Assembly (NCBI GenBank): GCA_016715765.1
Contig: JADJZJ010000044.1
Coordinates: forward strand, 1-44,165
DNA from: Opitutaceae bacterium
Lineage (GTDB): Bacteria; Verrucomicrobiota; Verrucomicrobiia; Opitutales; Opitutaceae
Direction: 5' to 3'
DNA: 44,165 nt
Part shown: positions 8,490 through 16,112 of the stretch, in pieces
Layout: each line of letters starts with the position of its first letter
Position numbering within the stretch: position 1 is the first letter of the stretch
Made by a program: the position numbers and the translations under genes
Notes under the pieces: generated by a model
What the model was told of the DNA's origin: nothing
What the model saw: only the letters and a program-made list of their open reading frames with translations
Database searches by the model: none

Positions 8490-9902
8490 ATGACCACTGT
8501 TTCCCCCAACCAAGCCTCGGCCGAGGCCGGCGGGATTGATGCCTCCGCCCGCTGCCCCCTGGGCCTGCTCACGGCCTTTGCGCTGCTCTGGCTCGTGGCC
8601 GGCGGCGTGCTGGCCATGCTCAATCTGCTGCAGTTGCAAAGCCCCGGCCTGCTGGCCGACTGCTCCTGGTTCACCTATGGCCGCCTGCAGGCGCTGCAGG
8701 AGACCATCCTCATGTATGGCTGGGCGGTCAATGCCGGCCTGGCTGCGGCCACCTGGCTGCTGGTCCGGCTCAGTGGCGAAAACCTGCGCGGGGCGAATTA
8801 TCTCATGGCCGGCACGGTCTTCTGGAACCTGGCCATCGTGCTTGGCTTGACCGGCATCGCCACGGGTTACGCCACCTCCCATCCGCTGTTGCAGATGCCG
8901 GGTTACGTGCAACCGGTCATGCTGTTCGCCTATGCGGTGATGGCCGTGCCGGGCATTCTGGCCTGGACCGGACGGCGCAAGGCGCAGACCTACGCGACCC
9001 AGTGGTATGCGGTGGCCGCCCTGGTCCTGCTGCCGTGGTTCTTTTCGGTCGCCCAGGTCATGCTCACGTTCCTGCCGGTGCGCGGCACGCTGCAGGCGGT
9101 GGTGGCCACCTGGTATGCCCAGAATTTCTTCAGCCTCTGGCTGGCGCCGATCGCCCTCGCGGCGGTCTATTATCTCCTGCCCAAGATCACGGGTCGCGTG
9201 CTGCACAACTATGATTTCGCGATCTACGGCTTCTGGGCGCTGCTGGTCTTCGGTCCCTGGATGGGCGGACGCCAGCTGATCGGCGGACCGGTCCCGGCCT
9301 GGATCGCGACCGTGGCGATTGCGAGCAGCGTGCTGGTGCTGTTCCATCACTTCATTGTCGTCGTGAACGTGCGCGACATCTTCCGGCTCACCGGCAGCAC
9401 CGCCCTGTTCTTTGTCACGGTGGGCATCGCGGCCTACCTGCTCGGCGGCCTGGTTGATGCCGTGTTTGCCACGCGGGCGCTGGCCATGGTCACCCAGTTC
9501 ACCTACTTCCAGCAGGCCCAGCAGCAGTTGGCCCTGGGGGCCTTCTCGATGATCATCTTCGGGACAATCTACTACATGGGCCCCCGCCTGGCCGGGGCCG
9601 CCTGGCCTTCGATTGCCCTGATCCGCGCCCACTTCCTTGCCGTCCTGATCGGGTTTGTCCTGCTGGTGGTCAGCCTGGGCATGGCGGGCTGGGTGCAGGG
9701 CCGCGATCTCAACAATGCCGCCGTCACTTTCGCCACGATGAGCGCCCATACCCGTCCGTGGCTGCAACTGGCCGCGGCGGCGCACGGCGTCGCCCTGATC
9801 GGCAACCTCCTTCTCACCGTGCACTTCTTCCGGTTGTTCTTCACCAGGCCGGCGCCGGTTGCATTCGGACAGTCGGCGGCGCTGGAGGGGTCTGCGTCAT
9901 GA
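8490..9902 (+). CDS. CcoN-like protein lacking all haem and copper ligands
   Basis: A 470-residue protein with about twelve membrane helices, homologous to cbb3 oxidase subunit I (CcoN). Family landmarks align without gaps over long stretches: GRLQALQET against GRLRPLHTN, WYAQN against WYGHN, FWALLVFGPWMGGRQL against FWALIFLYIWAGPHHL, and IIFGTIYYMGPRL against ITFGALYYLVPRL. Every ligand is lost. The low-spin haem His are Q70 and Q345, the high-spin haem His is A343, the CuB His are Q211, R261 and Q262, and the cross-linked Tyr is G255. The spacing from the first CuB ligand to the Tyr is 44 residues, as in Pseudomonas stutzeri CcoN (207 to 251). It should therefore bind neither haem nor copper. 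The reading frame is intact and overlaps the next cytochrome gene by four bases, so it does not look like a decaying gene. Probable role: scaffold or coupling subunit. Confidence 0.88.
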   Translation: MTTVSPNQASAEAGGIDASARCPLGLLTAFALLWLVAGGVLAMLNLLQLQSPGLLADCSWFTYGRLQALQETILMYGWAVNAGLAAATWLLVRLSGENLRGANYLMAGTVFWNLAIVLGLTGIATGYATSHPLLQMPGYVQPVMLFAYAVMAVPGILAWTGRRKAQTYATQWYAVAALVLLPWFFSVAQVMLTFLPVRGTLQAVVATWYAQNFFSLWLAPIALAAVYYLLPKITGRVLHNYDFAIYGFWALLVFGPWMGGRQLIGGPVPAWIATVAIASSVLVLFHHFIVVVNVRDIFRLTGSTALFFVTVGIAAYLLGGLVDAVFATRALAMVTQFTYFQQAQQQLALGAFSMIIFGTIYYMGPRLAGAAWPSIALIRAHFLAVLIGFVLLVVSLGMAGWVQGRDLNNAAVTFATMSAHTRPWLQLAAAAHGVALIGNLLLTVHFFRLFFTRPAPVAFGQSAALEGSAS

Positions 9903-10531
9903 AAAACGGATTCATCTTTTTCTTCGGTTTGTTTTTCGTCCTGGCCCTCTCCTGGGCGGGTCTCGTGCTCGGCACCAATGCCCAACTGGGCGACCTGGCG
10001 CCGTTCTACGACGACATGGAAGGCAAGGCCTTCCCGGAACGCGCGCCCGGCATCGCGTCCCGCGGTCAGCTGGTTTATCAGGAACTCGGCTGTGCCGCGT
10101 GCCATACCCAGCAGGTGCGCCGGCCGGATTTTGGCAGCGACAAGGCCCGCGGCTGGGGAGAGCGCCAGAGCGTGGCGCGGGATTATGTGCACCAGAAGTT
10201 TCCGCAGCTCGGGCAGATGCGCATCGGTCCCGACCTTGCGGACTTCGGCACCCGGGCCGCCAGGAATGGCGTGAGCGAATCCGCCCTCCTGGCCGACCTC
10301 TACAACGGCAAGAACGGCATGCCCGGCTACCGGTTCCTGTTTGAACAGCGCAAGCTCACCGGCGAATCCTCCGCCAAGGCGCTGTCGGGTGGCGCCCGCG
10401 CCGGCTATCAACTGGTGCCGACGCCCAAGGCCGAGGCGCTCGTGGCTTACCTGCTCAGTTTGAAACAGACCTATGAATTCGCCGAGGCCCGGCCTTACGA
10501 ACCCGTCGCAGAAGCGAAAGGAGCCCACTGA
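9899..10531 (+). CDS. CcoO-like membrane-anchored monohaem cytochrome c
   Basis: A 210-residue protein starting at the ATGA overlap with the CcoN-like gene. An upstream open frame exists but is a shadow. It has one N-terminal helix (residues 4-26), then a cytochrome c domain with one haem site CAACH (C65-H69). This site is followed by TQQVRRPD, which parallels CcoO's CYNCHSQMIRP. The likely axial Met is M141 in NGMPGYRFL, parallel to CcoO's NMPAYPWL. It is clearly a CcoO relative. In cbb3 oxidase CcoO docks on CcoN, so here it probably docks on the ligand-free CcoN-like protein. It overlaps the next gene by one base. Confidence 0.88.
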   Translation: MKNGFIFFFGLFFVLALSWAGLVLGTNAQLGDLAPFYDDMEGKAFPERAPGIASRGQLVYQELGCAACHTQQVRRPDFGSDKARGWGERQSVARDYVHQKFPQLGQMRIGPDLADFGTRAARNGVSESALLADLYNGKNGMPGYRFLFEQRKLTGESSAKALSGGARAGYQLVPTPKAEALVAYLLSLKQTYEFAEARPYEPVAEAKGAH

Positions 10532-11196
10532 TGAGCACGCCGTCACCAGTTGACCCCCGCCAGGAAAAGTCCGCCATCGCGGATGAGAACCTCTGCGCGG
10601 TGCACGACCAGCCCAATGCCGGCAAGTCCGGTGCGGCCGGCCACTATCACTTGCTGCCCCTGGCCCTGCTGTTCGTTTTCAGCGGTCTCATCTTTTACGC
10701 CGGTTCCTACCTGAACCGTTATTCGGGCCATTTCAGCGGCCGGGTGTTTGATGAGCGCCAGCTGCCCGTCAGCGGCGCGGCCGTGGCGGCCAAAATGGAT
10801 CCCCTGGTGTTGGGCAAGAAGCAGTACGCCCTTGCGTGCGTGACCTGCCATATGCCCAACGGGCTCGGCCTGCCCGGGGTTTATCCTCCGCTGGCCGGAT
10901 CCGAATGGGTGCTGGGCAGCGAAGAGCGGTTGGTCAACATCGTCCTCCATGGCCTCAAGGGTCCGATCACCGTCAAGGGCAACGTCTATGGCACCGCCGC
11001 CATGCCGGCCTTCGGCCAGGTCCCGGGCAGCGGTTACAATTGGAACGACGAGAAGATCGCCGCCGTGCTGACCTATATCCGCCACGAGTGGGGCAATGCC
11101 GGTGCTCCGATAGCCACCGAGAAGGTGACTGAACTGCGCACCAAGGCCGGCAGCCGCAAGGAATGGTCCGAAGCGGAGCTGCTCGCGCTGCCTTGA
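10531..11196 (+). CDS. membrane-anchored monohaem cytochrome c, last gene of the respiratory operon
   Basis: A 221-residue protein with a soluble cytoplasmic N-terminus of about 40 residues, one membrane helix (41-60), and a periplasmic cytochrome c domain with one haem site CVTCH (C103-H107) and a likely axial Met at 158 (AAMPAFG). It occupies the place of CcoP, but it has one haem where CcoP has two, and resembles single-domain c-type cytochromes. It probably accepts electrons from ACIII through ActE or ActA, or from the preceding CcoO-like protein. A strong terminator follows 25 bases after the stop. Confidence 0.87.
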   Translation: MSTPSPVDPRQEKSAIADENLCAVHDQPNAGKSGAAGHYHLLPLALLFVFSGLIFYAGSYLNRYSGHFSGRVFDERQLPVSGAAVAAKMDPLVLGKKQYALACVTCHMPNGLGLPGVYPPLAGSEWVLGSEERLVNIVLHGLKGPITVKGNVYGTAAMPAFGQVPGSGYNWNDEKIAAVLTYIRHEWGNAGAPIATEKVTELRTKAGSRKEWSEAELLALP

Positions 11197-11221
11197 AGCG
11201 GGTTGATCCCCGATAGCATTC

Positions 11222-11251
11222 AAAGCCGCCCCTCGCCTGGGCGGCTTTTTT
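11222..11251 (+). terminator. rho-independent terminator of the respiratory operon
   Basis: A perfect 10-bp stem (AAAGCCGCCC pairing with GGGCGGCTTT) with a 7-base loop runs into a T-tract ending at 11251. It lies 25 bases after the last cytochrome gene and faces the convergent hldD gene. Confidence 0.9.
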
Positions 11252-11282
11252 ATTGGAAGGAAGTCAGGCATAGGCGCAACCC

Positions 11283-11354
11283 GTAGGCCGCGAGCTCGCT
11301 CGCGCTCCATCGGCGTGCGCCGGCCAAACGTGCGCCCGCAAGCGGGCAGCCTAC
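11283..11354. repeat. GTAG...CTAC palindromic (REP/BIME-like) element 1
   Basis: A 72-bp intergenic element bounded by GTAG at the left and CTAC at the right. Each arm contains its own hairpin: CGCGAGC-tc-GCTCGCG on the left and GCCCGC-tt-GCGGGC (read from the other strand) on the right. Two inverted units, each with a 5' GTAG, are the layout of a bacterial interspersed mosaic element made from REP sequences. It lies between convergent genes, just after a terminator. Confidence 0.6.
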
Positions 11355-11372
11355 CGGCAACCGTTCGGGTGA

Positions 11373-12372
11373 CTACTCGCCGAGCTTTTTGCCCGGCACA
11401 AGATAGTTCTGCACGTAATCCCGCACGGACTCGGTCAGCGCGGTCATCGGGCGCTGGTACCCGGTGGCGCGAAGCTTGGTGATGTCGGCCTTGGTGAAAT
11501 ACTGGTACTTGCCGCGCAGGGCCTCGGGCATCTCGATGAAATCGATGGCGGGCTCGCGCCGCAGGGCCGCGAAGATGGCCCGGGTCAGCGTGAGCCAGGT
11601 ATTGGCCTCACCCGAACCCAGGTTGTACAACCCGCCCGCGCCCGTGGCCGATTCGGCAAAGTGCAGGGTCATCTCCACGGCATCCTTCACATAAAGGAAG
11701 TCCCGCATCTGCTCCCCGTCCTTGTAATCAGGATGATGGCTCTTGAAGAGGCCCACGCGGCCGGTGGCGAGGATCTGCTGGTAGGCCTTGTTCACCAGCG
11801 AGCGCATGTCGCCCTTGTGGTCCTCGTTGGGGCCGAAAACGTTGAAATACTTCACGCCCGACGATCCGCTTGAGCCAGCCTTCGCGCTGCGCGTGGAGGT
11901 CGAACAGGTGCTTGGAATAGCCGTACATGTTCAACGGCCGGAGCCGGGCGATGTTGTCATCGCGGTCGTCCATCCCCTGCGAACCGTCGCCATAGGTGGC
12001 GGCGGACGAGGCATAGATGAAGCGGGCATCGATTTCCTGGGCCCAACTGGCCAGCTCCTTGGTGTACGCGTAATTGTTGTCGATCAGGTAAGCGGCATTG
12101 CGCTCGGTGGTGGCCGAGCAGGCCCCGAGGTGGAACACGGCCGAGAATTTGCCGAAGGCGTTCGGCCTGGCCGCCAGGCGGGTGCGCAGTACGTCGGCCT
12201 CCACGTAATCGGCGAATTTCAGCGCCACCAGGTTCTTCCACTTTTCATCGGAACCCAGGTAATCGCAGACCACGATGTCCGAGTGTCCGCGCTGGTTGAG
12301 GGCCCAGACGAGGGCGCTGCCGATGAAACCGGCTCCGCCCGTGACGAGGATACGGCCGTGTAGAGAGCTCAT
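11373..12372 (-). pseudogene. hldD: ADP-L-glycero-D-manno-heptose 6-epimerase, one-base frameshift
   Basis: HldD (RfaD) makes ADP-L-glycero-beta-D-manno-heptose for the LPS inner core. The N-terminal part (12372 down to about 11860) has the NAD motif GGAGFIG at residues 12-18 and the short-chain dehydrogenase YGYSK motif (Tyr-x-x-x-Lys). After KRIVG the frame turns to nonsense. The true continuation, KYFNVFGPNEDHKGDMRSLV and the rest of the C-terminal domain, is read in the next frame down to 11373. Removing one base from the CCC run at 11857-11859 (GGG on the coding strand) restores a continuous protein of 332 residues, the normal family length. Both halves are fully conserved, so this is either a very recent mutation or a sequence error. 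The start overlaps the proC stop by four bases. Confidence 0.9.
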
Positions 12373-13175
12373 GTGTCGGCTGACAATTCTCCCGCCCGGG
12401 CCTTGGCCGCAAGCACGGTTTCCCGGATGAGTCCGCGAAAATCGCGCGCCTCCATCCGGCGCAAGCCGGCCAGCGTCGAGCCGTTGGGCGAGGTCACCTG
12501 GTTGCGCAAGGTCTCCGGGTCCGCCTGCTGGCGGACCAGCAACCGGGCCGAGCCGAGTACCGTTTCACTCGCGAGCAGGGTGGCCGTTTCACGCGACAGA
12601 CCGGCCGCCATGCCGGCGTCGCGCATGGCGGCGATGTATTCGAAGAGGAAGCCGGGGCCGCAGCCGCTGATGGCGGTCGCCGCATCCATTTGTTCCTCGG
12701 CGAGCGGCAGATGCTGGCCGCAGGCACCGAGCAGCAGTTGCACGATGGCAAGGTCCGGTTCCGCCAGCGGATGCAGCGTGCACCAGGGGGTGATGGCCGC
12801 GCCAATGGCCGCCGGGGTATTCGGCATGGTGCGGACGATGTTCCGCGCCCGCGGGAATGCCCGGGCGAGGCTGGCGAGCCGTTTGCCGGCCAGGACCGAT
12901 AGCACCAACTTGCCGGCCGTGAGCTCCGCGAGCCGCGGGTCGGCCGCTGCCAGGTGCTGCGGCTTGAAGGCGATCACCACCAGGTCGGCCGGGGTGATCA
13001 GTTCGTCGAGGGAGCGGGCGTGCGTGATGCCGGTCCGGGCGGCGAGGGCCGCGGCGGTGGTCCCGGTGCCGCTGCGGCAGCTCAATTCCGCGGCGAGGGC
13101 CGGATTCCGGGCGAGCAGCCCCCCGACCATGGCCGCGGCCATGTTGCCGGCGCCAAGAAAGGCGATCCTACTCAT
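12369..13175 (-). CDS. proC: pyrroline-5-carboxylate reductase
   Basis: Last step of proline synthesis: NAD(P)H-dependent reduction of 1-pyrroline-5-carboxylate to proline, in the cytosol. The protein has 268 residues, the usual length. The N-terminal Rossmann motif is FLGAGNMAAAMVGGLL. The middle includes VIAFKPQ and the RTMPNTPA motif typical of ProC. The C-terminal dimerisation domain includes SGCGPGFLFEY and the VTSPNGSTLAGL motif, close to the family signature for substrate binding. It overlaps the kinase gene upstream by eight bases and hldD downstream by four, so these genes form one minus-strand operon. Confidence 0.95.
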   Translation of the reverse strand: MSRIAFLGAGNMAAAMVGGLLARNPALAAELSCRSGTGTTAAALAARTGITHARSLDELITPADLVVIAFKPQHLAAADPRLAELTAGKLVLSVLAGKRLASLARAFPRARNIVRTMPNTPAAIGAAITPWCTLHPLAEPDLAIVQLLLGACGQHLPLAEEQMDAATAISGCGPGFLFEYIAAMRDAGMAAGLSRETATLLASETVLGSARLLVRQQADPETLRNQVTSPNGSTLAGLRRMEARDFRGLIRETVLAAKARAGELSADT

Positions 13176-14310
13176 TCTGATCGGGGAGCACGCGCTTCGC
13201 GATCGGATGCACCATGGCGGCGCAGACGCCGCCGCCCTGCCGGTCCTTGACGGTCACTTCGCCGCCCATGTTGCGCATGGCATGGCGGGCGATGGTCAGG
13301 CCCATGCCGACGCCGACCGTATTCTTGGAGCTGATGAATGGCTCGAAGATATGGTCGCGCATGGCGGCATCGAGTCCGTGGCCGCGGTCTTCAACGTTGA
13401 TCTGCACCGCGGGATTTCCCGGCGTTCTCTCCACCTGCTCGGTATTGAGCCAGATCGGCCGGGGCTTGTCGGCGGGGCCGTCGTAGCTCTCCCAGGCGTT
13501 GTGCAGGAGCTTGACGACGGCGTCCTCGAAGACCTCGCAATTGGTCTCGATCGGCACGTTGCCCAGCGGGTTGTTCAGGGTGACGGGAATCTGGCTCCCG
13601 CGTTCATGCCGGAAACGGGTGAGCGCGTCGTCCAGCATCTGCTGCAGGTTGCATTTGACGAGCGGCGGACGCGATTTGACGACGAGCGAGCTCAGCTGCT
13701 TGACGATGTTCACGATGCGCTGGACTGCGTCCTCCACGCTCTGGACGTTCTGTTTCACCAGTTCGGGCCGGTCGTGGTAGGCCTTGATGAGATCGAGGTA
13801 CCCGATGACGACCCCGAGCAGGTTGTTGAGGTTGTGGGCGATGCCCTGGGTGACGGCACCCACGGTCGCGGCCCGGCGCGCCTCGGTCAGGCGGCCCTGC
13901 AGGTTGAGCATCTCGCGGTTGATGGACACGACCCGGAGCTGCGTCGAAACGCGGGCAAAGGTCTCGTCGAGGTCGATCGGCTTGGTGATGTAGTCCACCG
14001 CCCCGACCCCGAGACCCTCGAGCTTGCCCTCCTTGGAGGAGCGCGCGGTGATGAAGATGACCGGGATGGAGTGGGTGTCCTCGTGGGCCTGCAGGCGCTG
14101 GCAGACCTCGATGCCGTCCATGTCGGGCATCATCACGTCGAGCAGAATCAGGTCCGGCCGGTCCTTGCTCACCTTGTCCAGGGCCTCCAGGCCGCTGTAG
14201 GCCGTGGTCACACGAATGCCCTCCCGCTCGAGTTTCTTCTTCAGCAACTGGACATTGATGGGCTGGTCATCGACAACCAGAACGGAGGGCGCAGGCATGA
14301 TGGAATACAA
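13168..14310 (-). CDS. receiver domain-histidine kinase hybrid
   Basis: A 380-residue soluble signalling protein with the order receiver, dimerisation/phosphoacceptor, ATPase. The receiver (about residues 8-125) has VLVVDD with acidic residues 14-15, phosphoacceptor D58 in LLDVMMPD, T88 and K110. The H-box is GIAHNLNNLLGVV with H159. The ATPase domain has an N-box around LLHNAWES, a G1-like DRGHGLD and GVGMGLTIARH. No membrane segment or sensor domain is present, so input must come through phosphorylation of the receiver or a partner. No response regulator gene is adjacent. Met5 (14298) is an alternative start. It overlaps proC by eight bases. Confidence 0.88.
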   Translation of the reverse strand: MYSIMPAPSVLVVDDQPINVQLLKKKLEREGIRVTTAYSGLEALDKVSKDRPDLILLDVMMPDMDGIEVCQRLQAHEDTHSIPVIFITARSSKEGKLEGLGVGAVDYITKPIDLDETFARVSTQLRVVSINREMLNLQGRLTEARRAATVGAVTQGIAHNLNNLLGVVIGYLDLIKAYHDRPELVKQNVQSVEDAVQRIVNIVKQLSSLVVKSRPPLVKCNLQQMLDDALTRFRHERGSQIPVTLNNPLGNVPIETNCEVFEDAVVKLLHNAWESYDGPADKPRPIWLNTEQVERTPGNPAVQINVEDRGHGLDAAMRDHIFEPFISSKNTVGVGMGLTIARHAMRNMGGEVTVKDRQGGGVCAAMVHPIAKRVLPDQNE

Positions 14311-14355
14311 TTACGGCTTGGAGGCAGGATGCAATCCCGGCATCGCGGGTCGGTC

Positions 14356-15231
14356 TCAATGGCCGGTCTGCAGCCGGTAGGCTTTGACCGTGTTTTTCAT
14401 CAGCATCGCGACGGTCATCGGGCCGACGCCGCCGGGGACCGGGGTGATCTTGGACGCGAGGGGCGAGACGGTGGGGAAATGCACGTCGCCGGTCAGGCGG
14501 TAGCCGGTCTTCTTCGTCGGGTCCGGCACGCGGTTGATGCCCACGTCGATGATGACGACGCCGGGTTTGACCATGTCGGCCGTGACGAACTCGGCGCGAC
14601 CGATCGCCGCGATGAGCACATCGGCCTGCCGGGTGATGCCGGGCAGGTTGGAGGTGGCGGAGTGGCAGATGGTGACAGTGCCATTGGCGCCGGCTTTCTT
14701 TTGCAGGGCGAGCAGGGCGACGGGCTTGCCCACGATGAGGGAGCGGCCGAGCACGACCACGTGCTTGCCCTTCAGGTCCACGCCGCTGCGGCCGAGGATT
14801 TCCATGATGCCGGCGGGCGTGCAGGCCACGAAGCCGGTTTCATCCTCCTGCGCGACCTTGCCGAGGTTGACGGTGTTGAATCCGTCCACGTCCTTGGCCG
14901 GCGAAACGCGCCGGAAGACGGCCACCTCGTCAATGTGCTTGGGCAGCGGGGACTGCACCAAAATGCCGTCCACGCCGGGATCGTTGTTGAGGCCGTCGAT
15001 CAGCGCGAAGAGCTCGGTTTGGGAAATCGAAACCGGCGGCAGGATGATGCGGCTTTCCAGGCCGATCTCCGCGGCGGATTTCTCCTTCTTTTTCACATAG
15101 GAGACCGAGGCCGGGTCCTCGCCCACGCGCACGAGCGCGATGCAAGGTTTGCGACCCTTGATCGCGCCAACCTCGGCTTTGAGTTCCGCCACGATGTCGT
15201 TGGCGATTTTGTTTCCATCGATTAGTTCCAT
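14356..15231 (-). CDS. folD: bifunctional methylenetetrahydrofolate dehydrogenase/cyclohydrolase
   Basis: FolD interconverts 5,10-methylene-, methenyl- and 10-formyl-tetrahydrofolate in the cytosol, supplying one-carbon units for purines and formyl-Met. The 291-residue length is normal. The catalytic segment SYVKKKEK carries the Tyr-x-x-x-Lys motif. The motif GILVQSPLPKHID (family consensus GILVQLPLP) and the C-terminal PVPGGVGPMTVAML signature are clear. The NADP-binding region includes VVLGRSLIVGKPVALL. The minus-strand gene lies 45 bases upstream of the receiver-kinase gene. Confidence 0.96.
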   Translation of the reverse strand: MELIDGNKIANDIVAELKAEVGAIKGRKPCIALVRVGEDPASVSYVKKKEKSAAEIGLESRIILPPVSISQTELFALIDGLNNDPGVDGILVQSPLPKHIDEVAVFRRVSPAKDVDGFNTVNLGKVAQEDETGFVACTPAGIMEILGRSGVDLKGKHVVVLGRSLIVGKPVALLALQKKAGANGTVTICHSATSNLPGITRQADVLIAAIGRAEFVTADMVKPGVVIIDVGINRVPDPTKKTGYRLTGDVHFPTVSPLASKITPVPGGVGPMTVAMLMKNTVKAYRLQTGH

Positions 15232-15287
15232 GGTGAGTGATGACCGGGATGGGCCGCGGCGGGCGCGGCCGCTCGGGACGCGGACCG

Positions 15288-16112
15288 TTACTTCAGCTGC
15301 AGGCTCTCGACCTCGATGACGATGTCGCGTGCGCCCGGCATGGCCTTGGGCTTGCCGTAAACCACGACCACATGGTCGGTGTATTTTTCGATCTGGTCGG
15401 TGAGGAGCAGCTTGGTCACGTCAAGGTAGGCATAGCGCACGCCGGCATCGTCATTCAGCTGCCAGTCATACGGCCGGCGCGGGGCGAACGGGCGCTTGGA
15501 GGAAACGAATTTGCCCTGGAACAGGCGGGGTAGGGCGCCGGAGCCGCCGTCATTGAGGTTGACCACGGGGGCCGACTGGCCGGCGGTGCCCACCCCGTAG
15601 GCGGTCGGGGCCACCGGGGCGGGTGCCGGGGCGGGGAGGGGGCGGGGGACATCGGTCAGCCTCGGACTGGAGGTCACGGCCGGAGCCGCGGCGGACAGGC
15701 CGCCGGTGACGCGGATGTAACCGGTGACTTTCTTCTCGAGGCGGATCTGCGTCCATTTGCCGAACAGGCCGGTGATGGCGACGGAATCGCCAAAATCCAT
15801 CGTCGTGATGATGGCCGAGTCCGTGCTGGGTCGCAGGTGGATCGCGGCACCCGGTTTCACATCGAGGCTCTTGCTGATATCCTTTTTCTGCACGTAGCCC
15901 TCGAAGGGCCCGGTCAGCTCCACGGCCACCCAGCCGCTGGGCGCGGAGACGGGGGCAAAGATGGGCGCGGTGCCCGCCTTCAGGAAGGTGATTGCGGGTG
16001 AAGTGGCATCGGGCCGGGTGTGGACCGCGGTGGTCTCGGTGAGCGGCGCGGCGGCGAGGGGCAGGCCGCCCGCCAGGGCGAGCGCGAAGAGGGCGGATAG
16101 TTTAGCTTTCAT
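15288..16112 (-). CDS. exported protein with two bacterial SH3 domains
   Basis: A 274-residue protein with an N-terminal signal peptide (Lys-containing start, hydrophobic run, cleavage near Ala-Ala at 20-22). Two tandem SH3b-like repeats follow, at about residues 28-85 (HTRPDATSPAITFLKAG) and 86-150 (LRPSTDSAIITTMDFGD). A Pro/Ala linker then leads to a C-terminal domain (about 185-274) predicted to be mostly beta, with DWQLNDDAGVRYAYLDV and VVVYGKPK, possibly OB-fold-like. SH3b domains commonly bind peptidoglycan or peptides in the periplasm. No enzymatic motif is seen. The start overlaps the pseudouridine synthase stop by 11 bases. Confidence 0.8.
   Translation of the reverse strand: MKAKLSALFALALAGGLPLAAAPLTETTAVHTRPDATSPAITFLKAGTAPIFAPVSAPSGWVAVELTGPFEGYVQKKDISKSLDVKPGAAIHLRPSTDSAIITTMDFGDSVAITGLFGKWTQIRLEKKVTGYIRVTGGLSAAAPAVTSSPRLTDVPRPLPAPAPAPVAPTAYGVGTAGQSAPVVNLNDGGSGALPRLFQGKFVSSKRPFAPRRPYDWQLNDDAGVRYAYLDVTKLLLTDQIEKYTDHVVVVYGKPKAMPGARDIVIEVESLQLK

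Noticed and set aside
9345..9350. The FHHF pair (H286/H287) in the CcoN-like protein as CuB ligands
   Set aside because: A gap-free alignment from FWAL to P-x-W puts the CuB His pair at R261-Q262. FHHF falls about 25 residues later in the next helix.
12373..15225. Plus-strand open frame of 950 codons
   Set aside because: Antisense to proC, the receiver-kinase and folD, all of which have clear motifs on the minus strand.
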